A DNA stretch of 64,000 nucleotides from contig NZ_CP108484.1 of the NCBI RefSeq assembly GCF_036226505.1, positions 8,155,501 to 8,219,500 of the forward strand. The letters run 5' to 3'. The position numbers were made by a program, and so were the translations under genes. Below the pieces are notes generated by a model. It made no database searches. It was not told the origin of the DNA and was given only the letters and a program-made list of their open reading frames with translations. Within the stretch, counting starts at the first letter, position 1. Every line of letters begins with the position of its first letter. Shown in pieces: positions 56,072-64,000 of this stretch. The stretch comes from Kitasatospora sp. NBC_01246. GTDB lineage: Bacteria > Actinomycetota > Actinomycetes > Streptomycetales > Streptomycetaceae.

Positions 56072-57007
56072 ATGATCTTCCGTGCTGCCACCGCAGACCC
56101 CTCCGACCTGGACCGTGCCGTCGCCTACCCGGCCGACGGCCCCGTCCCCGCCCTGACCGCCGAGAAGGTCCGCGAGGAGCTCGCCGAGAACCGGATCCGC
56201 CCCGAGTGGGTCTGGGTCGCCCAGGACGAGGACGGCGGGATCCTGGCCCGCGCCCTGTGGTGGGGCCGTTCCGACAGCGAGCGCCCGATCGCGCTGGACT
56301 GCCTCCAGGTCCGCGCGGGGGTGGCCGATCCGGCCGCTGTCGCCACCGCCCTGCTGGAGGCCGGCCACGCCGCCTTCGGGAACCGTCCGGGCTACCACAT
56401 CTCGCTGCCGCGCGGCTGGCGGGCGGAGCCCGAACTGGCCGAGGCGGTCGCCTGGCGCCGGCAGGCGGCGGAGCGGGCCGGTCTGACCCGGGAGATCGAG
56501 CGGCTCCGCTACGAGTGGACCCCGCGGCGCGGGACCGCCGAACCGACCGGGCGGCTGGTCTTTCGCGAGGGCACCGACGAGGAGTTCCTGGAGGCCTTCG
56601 TGCGCCTCTCGCAGGACAGCCTCGACCTGGCGACGCAGAACGAGCTGCTCACCATGGATGCCGGGCAACTGGCCCGGGAGGACTTCGACTTCTACCTGAG
56701 CTGCCCCGGCGAGCGCTCGTGGTGGCGGCTGGCCGAGCTCCCGGACGGCACGCCGGCCGGGATGGCGATCCCCTCCGCGACGCCCTACCACCGCAACGTC
56801 GGCTACCTGGGCGTCGTGCCGGAGCAGCGCGGCAGGGGCCTGATCGACGAGATCCTGGCGGAGATCACCCGCTTCCACGCGGCGGCGGGCGCCGAGCGGA
56901 TCACCGCGACCACCGACACCGTCAACGTCCCGATGGCCGCCGCGTTCGACCGTGCCGGGTACGAGGTCACCGAGATCCGCCTGGTCCTGGAGTGCCCCCC
57001 GCGGTAG
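56072..57007 (+). CDS. GNAT acetyltransferase (tandem domains)
   Basis: 311-residue protein with a degenerate N-terminal GNAT half (about 1-150) and a C-terminal half with LGVVPEQRGRGLIDEILAE and TDTVNVPMAAAFDRAGYEV, the acetyl-CoA loop and the final strand. The substrate is unknown. No good ribosome site lies upstream. A hairpin terminator follows the stop. Confidence 0.85.
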   Translation: MIFRAATADPSDLDRAVAYPADGPVPALTAEKVREELAENRIRPEWVWVAQDEDGGILARALWWGRSDSERPIALDCLQVRAGVADPAAVATALLEAGHAAFGNRPGYHISLPRGWRAEPELAEAVAWRRQAAERAGLTREIERLRYEWTPRRGTAEPTGRLVFREGTDEEFLEAFVRLSQDSLDLATQNELLTMDAGQLAREDFDFYLSCPGERSWWRLAELPDGTPAGMAIPSATPYHRNVGYLGVVPEQRGRGLIDEILAEITRFHAAAGAERITATTDTVNVPMAAAFDRAGYEVTEIRLVLECPPR

Positions 57008-57015
57008 CCCGGGGA

Positions 57016-57045
57016 CCGGTGGCGACCGGCGCAGGTCGCCACCGG
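57016..57045 (+). terminator. 12-bp hairpin after GNAT
   Basis: Arms 57016-57027 and 57034-57045 pair perfectly with a 6-nt loop, 9 bp after the GNAT stop. Confidence 0.85.
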
Positions 57046-57137
57046 CTTCCGGAATCTGACGCGCCGTCATCCACTTGTGTCCGGTTCGGAACACGGTGCG
57101 CGGCGTGCCCGTGCCACGGGCGGGGGAGGCTCGGGGA

Positions 57138-58709
57138 ATGCGCGGGACGGGGGAGTGGGGAGCGGTCCGGCCGGTCGTCCGCTGGGCGGGACACCCGGGG
57201 ACGTCGGGCGCCGTGCTGGTGCTGCTGGTCAACGACCATGTCGCCAAACGGCTCTGGCCGGGCGCGGTCACCGGGAAGGTCAGCGACCTGGCGTGGATGC
57301 TGGTCTCGCCGGTGGTCCTGGCCCTCCTGCTGACGCCGCTGCCGCGCCTGCGCGGTGACCGCCCGGCGATCGCCGGGCTGGCGGTCACGGCGGTGATGTT
57401 CACCGTCGCGAAGTCCGGCGAGGCCGGTGGCGAACTCGCCTCGACCGTCTGGTCGTGGAGCGGCGTACCGAGCCGGATCCAGGGGGACCGGAGCGACCTG
57501 CTGGCCCTGCCGGCGCTGGGCGTCTCCTGGTGGCTGTGGAAGCGGTCGCGGGCGACGCGGCGGCCCCGGCGGTGGGCGGCCCTGCTGGGCGTGCCGCTGG
57601 CCGTGGTCGCCATGGTGGCCACCTCCAAGATCGGGGAGCCGCCGCGGCCCGTCCTCTGGCACGCCGGGGCGCGGGCGATCCTGGACACCGAAGCCGGCCG
57701 GTGGGCGTCGCAGGACGGCGGCGCGACCTGGACCGAGGAGAAGCGGTCCGGTGACGTCGAGAAGTCCCGGCGGAACAGCCGGCCGCAGGACGGCCACTGC
57801 CTGGAGGGCGAGCCGGGGCCGTGCTTCCGACTGCTCGACTCCACCTCGCCGATCGAGATCAGCGAGGACGGCGGCCGGACCTGGCGGGCCGCGTTCGACC
57901 CCGGTCCGCCGTGGCGCGACGAGCCGCTCCCGCCCCCGACTCCGTCACCCACCGGCGTGGACGGGGAACCGGTCGACCCCGCCGTGCCGTCCCCTGCCGT
58001 GCCGTCCCCTGCCGTGCCGGCCCCCGGCGCGGAACCGACCGGGGGCCGCGCCGGGTACCCCGCCGACCTGTTCATCGTCCCCGCGCCGGAGGGCTGGGCG
58101 GTGCTGGCCCACTACCCGGGCGGCGGACTGGTGCGCGGCACCCCCGACGGCACCTGGTCGCGCCGGAGTTACCCCGTCCACCAGGCGATCGTCGTCCCCG
58201 AGCAGCCCCGCCGTCCGGCGCTGGGCCTGCCCGTGGCGCTGACCGCCGGTTTCGCCGGCGTGCTGGCGGCCACGGGCGCCCGGCTGCTGGTCGCCGCCGG
58301 ACCGGCGGGGCGGTCGCGCGAGCTGCTGCTCCTGCTGCTCCGTCAGGGGATCTGCCTCCTCTGGGTCCGCCTCGCGGCGTACCTCTGCGGCGGCGCGCTG
58401 TTCTGGAAGGTGCCCGGGGTGCTGCCGGCGAGTGTGCTGACGGTGGGCCTGCTGCCGATGCTGTGGTTCCTGCGGCGCGGCCCCGCGCCGACCGGCCGCG
58501 CGGTTCCCGTCCTGGCCGTCCTCGGCTCCGGGGCCGCCGCGGTGGCGCTGATCCCCTACGTCCACTGGGCGGCCCACCGGCTGGCGGCCTGGTCGGACGC
58601 CTCGGACCAGGCCTTCCTCTGGGCCCTCGCCGCCACGGCCGCCGGCGCGGCGGTGGGCGCGGCGGTGGGCGCCCTCGGCCGCCCCGCGAGGCGGCCGAGG
58701 CGGGTGTGA
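57138..58709 (+). CDS. Membrane protein with extracytoplasmic Asp-box domain
   Basis: 523-residue protein. Four N-terminal helices (to about 185) are followed by a soluble domain with two Asp-box (BNR) motifs, SQDGGATWTEE and SEDGGRTWRAAF, as in sialidase-like propellers. A Pro-rich spacer with AVPSP repeats follows (near 283-295), and then another soluble stretch and about five C-terminal helices. Function is unknown; a surface glycan- or protein-binding role is a guess. GGGGGAGG precedes the ATG. Confidence 0.75.
   Translation: MRGTGEWGAVRPVVRWAGHPGTSGAVLVLLVNDHVAKRLWPGAVTGKVSDLAWMLVSPVVLALLLTPLPRLRGDRPAIAGLAVTAVMFTVAKSGEAGGELASTVWSWSGVPSRIQGDRSDLLALPALGVSWWLWKRSRATRRPRRWAALLGVPLAVVAMVATSKIGEPPRPVLWHAGARAILDTEAGRWASQDGGATWTEEKRSGDVEKSRRNSRPQDGHCLEGEPGPCFRLLDSTSPIEISEDGGRTWRAAFDPGPPWRDEPLPPPTPSPTGVDGEPVDPAVPSPAVPSPAVPAPGAEPTGGRAGYPADLFIVPAPEGWAVLAHYPGGGLVRGTPDGTWSRRSYPVHQAIVVPEQPRRPALGLPVALTAGFAGVLAATGARLLVAAGPAGRSRELLLLLLRQGICLLWVRLAAYLCGGALFWKVPGVLPASVLTVGLLPMLWFLRRGPAPTGRAVPVLAVLGSGAAAVALIPYVHWAAHRLAAWSDASDQAFLWALAATAAGAAVGAAVGALGRPARRPRRV
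57981..58020 (+). repeat. 15-bp coding tandem repeat (AVPSP)
   Basis: The unit GCCGTGCCGTCCCCT occurs twice, followed by a partial third copy, giving AVPSP repeats in the Pro-rich linker of the Asp-box membrane protein. Such repeats vary in number between strains. Confidence 0.8.
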
Positions 58710-58872
58710 CGCGACGAGGCGGGTGTGACGCGACCGCTCGGGGTACGAGCGGCCGGTACCGGAGCGCCTCGCCGGTGATCGCCTCGATCCCACGAGCTCG
58801 CTCCCACCGGCGGGGGAGCGGTTCCGGTCGGTTCGGCGGGGCCCGTCACCGTCCGACGCACGGGCCCACCCC

Positions 58873-58898
58873 GCGGGCGGCTCCCGGGGGCCGCCCGC
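58873..58898 (-). terminator. Hairpin after VOC gene
   Basis: GCGGGCGGC (58873-58881) pairs with GCCGCCCGC (58890-58898) with an 8-nt loop, 15 bp downstream of the VOC stop. Confidence 0.7.
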
Positions 58899-58912
58899 CG
58901 CCGTGACCGCTC

Positions 58913-59299
58913 CTACCCGCCGTGCACGAGCTGGATCAGGTTGCCGCAGGTGTCGTCCAGCACCGCCGTGGTCACCGGGCCCATCTCCTGCGGCTCCTGG
59001 GTGAAGCGGACCCCGAGCGCGCGCAGCCGCTCGTACTCGGCGGGCACGTCGTCCACGGCGAAGGAGGCTGCCGGGATGCCGTCCTCGACCAGCGCCGTCC
59101 GGTACGGCCGCACCGCGGGGTGGCCGCTGGGCTCCAGCAGGAGCTCCGTGCCGCCCGGATCCTCCGCCGAGACGACGGTCAGCCACCGGTCCTGGCCGAA
59201 CGGGATGTCGTGCTTCGTCACGAAGCCCAGCACCTCGGTGTAGAAGCGCAGGGCCTCGGCCTGGTCGTCGACGAAGACGCTGGTCAGGTGGATCCTCAT
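58913..59299 (-). CDS. VOC (glyoxalase-like) protein
   Basis: 128-residue vicinal oxygen chelate protein. The repeated beta-alpha-beta-beta-beta units begin LTSVFVDDQAEALRFYTEVLGF and ASFAVDDVPAEYERLRALGV. TELLLEPSGHP and the C-terminal DDTCGNLIQLVHGG contain the Glu/His metal ligand positions of the fold. Members include lyases, dioxygenases and antibiotic-binding proteins, and sequence alone does not separate these. A divergent region with no gene follows. Confidence 0.88.
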   Translation of the reverse strand: MRIHLTSVFVDDQAEALRFYTEVLGFVTKHDIPFGQDRWLTVVSAEDPGGTELLLEPSGHPAVRPYRTALVEDGIPAASFAVDDVPAEYERLRALGVRFTQEPQEMGPVTTAVLDDTCGNLIQLVHGG

Positions 59300-59776
59300 G
59301 GACTACTGCTCCCGGGGTCACGATGCGTTCGGTGGGCACGTGGGTGACGGCGGCCGGAGCCGGCCGGTCCGGCCCGGCGTGCGGACGGCTCTGACGCCCC
59401 GGGCCGGCCGTCCCGTTCTACCAGGCCGTCCGGAGCGGAGGCAGCCTCGGCCCCGCCGTGTCGCGACCGGGAACGCCCCCTGGGGGCGCGCCGGGAACCG
59501 GGTGGTTTGTCCGGCCGGATCCGGGTGAGAAGAGGACCGGGTGGGAAGACCGTGACCCGGGCGGCGGGTACCCCCACTCCCCGCCGTCCGGGCCCGTCCC
59601 GCCACGGCTCAGAGCCCGGCCACCGTGACGACCGCTACCGGCGGCCGGGCGGCACGCCGAATCCGTGCCGCGTCCCGCCGTGACGCCCTGAGCCCGCACC
59701 CTCCTCCCGGGGAGGGCCACGGCCATTCGGCGCAGCCCGGCCCGCGCGTCGCCGACCCGGTGCCTAGCGTGGGCGG
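59300..59776. other. Gene-free intergenic region
   Basis: No convincing gene, repeat or RNA is seen in these 477 bases. Near its right end TAGCGT (59765-59770) lies six bases before the ATG of the MFS gene and could be the -10 box of a leaderless transcript. Confidence 0.5.
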
Positions 59777-60997
59777 ATGACCGATCGTCGGATCGCGCGG
59801 CCGGCCGCCGGACGGCTGGGCTACCTGGGGGCTGCCGCCGCCTTCGCCGTCTGCATGGCGGGCACCACGCTGCCCACCCCGCTGTACGGGCGCTACCAGG
59901 CGGAGCTCGGCTTCTCCGAGCTGATGGTGACGGTCGTCTTCGCTGTCTACGCGTTCGGCGTGATCGGTGTCCTGCTGCTCGTCGGCAACGTCTCCGACTC
60001 CGTCGGCCGCCGGCCCGTGCTGCTCGCCGGGCTGGCGCTCGCGGCCTGCAGCGCCGTCGCCTTCCTGGCGGAGGGCGGTCTGCCGCTGCTCTGCCTGGGG
60101 CGGCTGCTGTCCGGCCTGTCGGCGGGTCTGTTCACCGGGACGGCCACCGCGTACGTGCTGGAACTCGCCCCGCCGGGGCGCGAGGCCAGGGCGGGTTTCG
60201 TGGCGACCGCCGCCAACATGGGCGGCCTGGGCTGCGGCCCCCTGCTGTCGGGGCTGCTCGCCGAGTACGCGCCCGGGCCGCTGGTGCTGCCGTTCGTCGT
60301 GCACCTGGTGCTGCTCGCCGCTTCGTTCGCGGTCCTCTGGTTCCTCCCGGAGACGGTCGACGGGGCCCGGCCGCTGCGCACCGCCCGGCCGCACCGGCCG
60401 TCGCTGCCACCGGAGGTCCGGGGGGTGTTCGTGCCGGCCGGGATCGCCGCCTTCGCCGGCTTCGCCCTGCTGGGCGTCTTCACCTCGGTCAGCCCCGCCT
60501 TCCTCGCCGAGAGCCTGGACGTCCACAACTCCGCGGTCGTCGGCCTGATCGTCTTCACGGCCTTCTTCGCCTCCACCCTCGGGCAGCTCCTGGTGCCCCG
60601 CCTGGGTACGGCACGGGCGATCCCGCTCGGCTGCCTGGTGCTCATCGCCGGGCTGGCCCTGCTGGCCGCCTCGCTCGCCCGGACCACCCTCCCGCCGCTG
60701 GTGCTCAGCGCCCTGGTGGGCGGCGCCGGCCAGGGCATGGGCCTGCGCGGCGCGGTGGGCGAGATCGCCGCCGCCGCTCCCGCCGAGCACCGCGGTGGCG
60801 CGCTCTCGGCGCTCTTCGTGGTCGCCTACTTCGGCATCTCGATCCCGGTCATCGGGGTCGGCCTGCTCGCCGAACCGCTCGGCCTGGCCGACGCCGGCCT
60901 CGTCTTCGCCGCCTGCATGGCCGTCCTCGCCGCCGCCTCCGCGCTCTACCTGCTGCGCCGGGCCCGCACCGCCCACCGACCGCGCGCCGGCCAGTGA
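59777..60997 (+). CDS. MFS exporter (12 helices, DHA1-like)
   Basis: 406-residue major facilitator. Twelve helices are apparent. Motif A is LVGNVSDSVGRRPVLLAGL near residue 68; AANMGGLGCGPLLSGLLAEY resembles the antiporter motif C in helix 5. Substrate is unknown. No ribosome site precedes the ATG; see the leaderless -10 element at 59765. Confidence 0.9.
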   Translation: MTDRRIARPAAGRLGYLGAAAAFAVCMAGTTLPTPLYGRYQAELGFSELMVTVVFAVYAFGVIGVLLLVGNVSDSVGRRPVLLAGLALAACSAVAFLAEGGLPLLCLGRLLSGLSAGLFTGTATAYVLELAPPGREARAGFVATAANMGGLGCGPLLSGLLAEYAPGPLVLPFVVHLVLLAASFAVLWFLPETVDGARPLRTARPHRPSLPPEVRGVFVPAGIAAFAGFALLGVFTSVSPAFLAESLDVHNSAVVGLIVFTAFFASTLGQLLVPRLGTARAIPLGCLVLIAGLALLAASLARTTLPPLVLSALVGGAGQGMGLRGAVGEIAAAAPAEHRGGALSALFVVAYFGISIPVIGVGLLAEPLGLADAGLVFAACMAVLAAASALYLLRRARTAHRPRAGQ

Positions 60998-61217
60998 CCC
61001 CGCACCGCCCACTGACCGCGGCCGGCCACCCGCTTGCCGCCCGGCCTCCCGCTCCGTCGGCGCGGGAACCGCCCGTGCGGCGTCCCACCCGCTATCCATG
61101 ATCCATGTCGCCTGCGCACCCCCGTAGCCCCCGGTCCCACCGCCGGCCCCCGACGCCGGGCGGCCGCCCACCCGCGCGTGGTGCCGGGCCGGCGGGCGCG
61201 GCGGCCGACGGTGCGGC

Positions 61218-62324
61218 ATGCGGGTGAGACGGCCCGGGCCGCGCAAAAGGCCGGCTCCCGCGGCGGCCGCTCCCGGCGCGGGCCCGGGGCTGCGCCGGCT
61301 CTCCGACTACGCCTGGCGACTGCTGGTCGTCGCGGTGGCCGCGTACCTGGTGCTGACGGTGCTGGGGCAGTTCCACCTGATCACGCTGGCCGCCTTCCTC
61401 GCCCTGGTGATCACCTCGGTGATCCGCCCGCTGGTCGACCTGGCGGCCCGCGCGGTACCCCGCCCGCTCGCCGTCCTGATCGGCCTGGCGGTGGCGCTGC
61501 TGCTGCCGGCCGGCCTGCTCGCGCTGATCGGCGAGAACGTGGCGGACGACGTGTCACGCCTCGCCAGGGAGTTCCAGGGCGGCCTGGACCGGCTGGAGAA
61601 GCTGCTGAAGGGACCGCCCCTCCACCTGGAGCCGACGTCCTTCGACGACCTCAAGCAGAAGGTCTCCGACTTCGCCGCCAAGCACCGCGCGACGCTGATC
61701 AGCACGGTCGTCAACGGCGCCCACCGGGCGGTCGAGATCGGGACGGGCGCGGCGCTCGCGCTCTTCATGTCGGTGTTCTTCCTGCACTCCGGCGAGCGGA
61801 TGTGGCGCTGGACCGCCGCCCAGCTGCCGCCGGCCGCCGCCGACCACCTCGACCGGGGCGGGCGGGTGGCCTGGCGGACCTTCGCCGGCTACACCAGGGG
61901 CATCTTCGTCGTCGCGGCGAGCAACGCGATCATGGTCGGCATCTCGCTGTTCCTCCTCGACGTGCCGCTCGCCCTGCCCCTGACGGTGCTGGAGTTCCTC
62001 GCCTCGTTCGTCCCGCTGGTCGGCTCCCCGATCGCGATGCTGGTCGCCGCCCTGGTGGCGCTGGCCGCCCGCGGCCCGGTGATCGCGATCGTGGTGCTGC
62101 TGCTGATCGTGGTGATCGGCCAGATCGAGGGCCATCTGCTCCACCCGCTGGTGATGAGCCGGGCGGTCAGCCTGCACCCGGTGGTGGTCGCGGTCTCGGT
62201 GCTCGCGGGCAGCATCGCGGCCGGGGTGATCGGCGCGGTGGTCGCCGTCCCCGCCGTCTCGGTGCTCTGGTCGGTCTACGCCGAGCTGCGCCGCCCGCGA
62301 CCGGCGCCGCCGTCGACGCCCTGA
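61218..62324 (+). CDS. AI-2E family transporter (PerM-like)
   Basis: 368-residue membrane protein. A basic Pro/Ala N-terminus is followed by seven to eight helices, with the family's long polar segment between helices 3 and 4 (about 115-165). The conserved C-terminal block GSPIAMLVAALVAL and GQIEGHLLHPLVMSRAVSLHP identifies the family. Members include the TqsA exporter of AI-2 and PerM; the substrate is uncertain here. Confidence 0.9.
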   Translation: MRVRRPGPRKRPAPAAAAPGAGPGLRRLSDYAWRLLVVAVAAYLVLTVLGQFHLITLAAFLALVITSVIRPLVDLAARAVPRPLAVLIGLAVALLLPAGLLALIGENVADDVSRLAREFQGGLDRLEKLLKGPPLHLEPTSFDDLKQKVSDFAAKHRATLISTVVNGAHRAVEIGTGAALALFMSVFFLHSGERMWRWTAAQLPPAAADHLDRGGRVAWRTFAGYTRGIFVVAASNAIMVGISLFLLDVPLALPLTVLEFLASFVPLVGSPIAMLVAALVALAARGPVIAIVVLLLIVVIGQIEGHLLHPLVMSRAVSLHPVVVAVSVLAGSIAAGVIGAVVAVPAVSVLWSVYAELRRPRPAPPSTP

Positions 62325-62593
62325 CGGCGAGGAAGGATCCACCGGGTACGAACGGATGGCGAGCTCCGGCGGCGCGGGGCGAGGTCTTTCGGACGCGCCG
62401 TCGGTGCGCGACCGGCGGTGGCACGCAAGGCCGTTCACGACCGGGTGTCGGACAGGTGTTCAAGAGATGCCAAAATAATGGCGCACCCCCTTGCGGATTG
62501 TGTGATCAGATGTGAGGTCGCTGTGGCGCTTCCTGCCACAGGGGAGGGATCGGCCTGCCCCCGCACCAGGCCCCGTCACACAGGAGACGTACC

Positions 62594-63874
62594 ATCAACA
62601 CCGCTATCCGCCGGGCCGCGCGCGGCGCAGTTCCCGTCGTCGTCAGTGCCTCCGTCCTCGCCGCTGGCCTGACCGCCTGTGGGACGGTCGAGCAGCTCAC
62701 CGCCGCCCAGAAGGTGACCAAGGCCTTCGACAAGCTCGGCGACAGCAAGGCCGCCGGCCTCACCTTCTCCGTGGACGCCTCGCCGGAGCAGATCGTCGCC
62801 TTCGGCAACGCCACCGGTGACAAGATCGAGCAGAAGACCGCCGAGGCGCTGTCCGGCCTGAGCATCTCGGTCGCGATGGCCGCCGACAAGCCGCTCAAGG
62901 ACCTCGACACCTTCAAGAACACCCGGGGCGCCGGCAAGGAGGTGACGCCGGACAAGTCGCTGCGCGTCTCCTACCTGCTCGCCGACAAGAAGGGCACCGC
63001 GCTCCTGGAGTTCCGTCAGGTCGACGCCAAGGCGTACGTGCGCGCCGACGCCAAGGGCCTGGTGAAGCTGGTCGGCGAGGACCCGGCGGAGGTGGACGCG
63101 GTCGCCGAGGACCTGCCCACCGAGCTGAACCCGGTCAAGGACGTGCTGGCCGGCAAGTGGGTCGCCTTCGACCTGCAGGAGCTCGCGGACACGGCCAAGA
63201 AGCCCGCCGACGCCGGCACCCCCGCCCCGTCCGGCCGGCCCACGCTGGACCCGGAGACCGCCGAGCAGCTGGCCGTCTCGCTGAAGGACGTCTTCTCCCG
63301 GACCGTCACCTTCGACGACAAGGGCAAGAAGGACGGCGCCGAGCACCTCCTGGTGAGCGCCCCGGCCCGACAGCTGACCGACGAGCTGCTGAAGGCGCTC
63401 AAGCCGCTCTCCGCGAAGCTCCCCGAGCAGTTCGGCAAGCTCCCCACCAAGGTCCCGGACGACCTGGCCGACACCAGGATCGGCGTCGACCTGTACCTGA
63501 AGGGCGGCACCTTCTCCTCGGCCACCTTCGACCTCGCGCAGCTGGAGCCCAAGGCCGGCCCGGGCAGCACCTTCCCGGTCAAGCTCGCGTTCAACAGTTC
63601 CGCCCCGGCGGTCCAGGCGCCCGCCGACGCGGTGAAGATCACCGACAAGGACATCCAGAACGCGACGCTCGCCCTCGTGAGCGCCGCCGCCGGTGAGGCC
63701 GGTGGCCCCGGTGCCCCCGCCGGCGCCGGCCGGCCCGGCACCCCGGGCAAGCCGCTGACCGACGCCCAGGTCAAGGAGCTGGTCGGCCTCGGCATGCCCG
63801 AGCAGCAGATCCAGGTCTTCAGCCGGCTCGGCATGGACTACGAGGAGATCAAGAGCCTCGCCCAGGAGGGCTGA
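62594..63874 (+). CDS. Lipoprotein with apparent ATC start codon
   Basis: 426-residue exported lipoprotein. An n-region with RR, a Val/Ala/Leu core and the lipobox LTAC (Cys near residue 30) are complete only if translation begins at ATC 62594, where AGGAG (62582-62586) sits seven bases upstream. No ATG, GTG or TTG occurs in frame between the previous stop at 62513 and the Cys. The mature part has two similar halves of LppX-like character (AKAYVRADAKGLVKL and GVDLYLKGGTFSSATF) and ends in a Pro-rich linker plus a helical tail. Function unknown. Confidence 0.8.
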   Translation: MNTAIRRAARGAVPVVVSASVLAAGLTACGTVEQLTAAQKVTKAFDKLGDSKAAGLTFSVDASPEQIVAFGNATGDKIEQKTAEALSGLSISVAMAADKPLKDLDTFKNTRGAGKEVTPDKSLRVSYLLADKKGTALLEFRQVDAKAYVRADAKGLVKLVGEDPAEVDAVAEDLPTELNPVKDVLAGKWVAFDLQELADTAKKPADAGTPAPSGRPTLDPETAEQLAVSLKDVFSRTVTFDDKGKKDGAEHLLVSAPARQLTDELLKALKPLSAKLPEQFGKLPTKVPDDLADTRIGVDLYLKGGTFSSATFDLAQLEPKAGPGSTFPVKLAFNSSAPAVQAPADAVKITDKDIQNATLALVSAAAGEAGGPGAPAGAGRPGTPGKPLTDAQVKELVGLGMPEQQIQVFSRLGMDYEEIKSLAQEG

Positions 63875-63890
63875 GAGCGGTCCGGAGGAG

Positions 63891-63933
63891 CCGGGGCGTG
63901 ATGAGTCGGTTCAGCCGGCCCGCCACGCCCCGG
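63891..63933 (+). terminator. Hairpin after lipoprotein
   Basis: CCGGGGCGTG (63891-63900) pairs with CACGCCCCGG (63924-63933), perfect 10-bp arms and a 23-nt loop, between two convergent genes. Confidence 0.75.
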
Positions 63934-63970
63934 CGCTCGTCGGGGCCCGTCCGGCCGCGGCCGTCGTCGC

Positions 63971-64000
63971 TCAGAACGTCCACCGGGTGTGGCTGTAGAC
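63971..64000 (-). CDS. Partial gene, 3' end
   Basis: On the minus strand the last visible codons are VYSHTRWTF followed by TGA at 63973-63971. The terminator between it and the lipoprotein supports a convergent gene. Nothing more can be said. Confidence 0.4.
   Translation of the reverse strand, partial: VYSHTRWTF

Overview
The window is very GC-rich, with strong third-position G/C bias, many GTG starts and 4-bp stop/start overlaps. It also carries actinobacterial iron boxes, an ECF42-type sigma factor and a GH16-CBM13 secreted hydrolase. This fits a streptomycete-type actinomycete (Streptomyces, Kitasatospora or a relative). I see no tRNA, rRNA, CRISPR array or insertion sequence.

Positions 1-22542 hold most of a siderophore locus. 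On the plus strand lie a three-module NRPS (C-A-T x3, no thioesterase), an MbtH partner, a heterodimeric ABC exporter, a siderophore-interacting flavoprotein and two FecCD-type permeases. On the minus strand a tightly coupled operon encodes dhbA, dhbC, dhbE and a short dhbB (2,3-dihydroxybenzoate synthesis and activation), then a FecE-type ATPase and a GNAT acetyltransferase. A perfect 21-bp inverted repeat separates the two convergent units. Iron boxes precede the flavoprotein and dhbA, and a third lies at 22990-23008 without an obvious target. Adenylation domains 2 and 3 are an almost identical 1.43-kb repeat, both read as hydroxyornithine-type. The product is therefore probably a mixed catecholate-hydroxamate peptide. 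The aryl carrier protein, ornithine N-hydroxylase, chain-release enzyme and siderophore-binding lipoprotein are not in view, so the cluster must extend left of base 1.

Positions 23-39.8 kb hold ordinary accessory genes: a MarR regulator, a YtcJ-like amidohydrolase, RNase HI with a Cys-rich tail, a DedA protein, a secreted histidine acid phosphatase, a degenerate cysteinyl-tRNA-synthetase-like protein, a TetR/TetX-like monooxygenase pair with a triple operator, a MarR/metallo-hydrolase pair, the scar of a second decayed TetR/monooxygenase pair, a DUF5302 protein, an epoxide-hydrolase-like enzyme, an SGNH hydrolase, a TetR with its palindrome, and a GH16-CBM13 enzyme.

Positions 39.9-64 kb hold katG divergent from a Fur-family gene, an MFS/TetR operon with a long inverted-repeat operator, a PadR/membrane-protein pair with its own palindrome, an amidohydrolase remnant, GNAT proteins, the ECF42/DGPF pair, pntAB transhydrogenase with a leader hairpin, membrane proteins, a VOC protein, another MFS exporter, an AI-2E-family transporter, and a lipoprotein whose apparent start codon is ATC. 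Strong hairpin terminators separate most convergent units.
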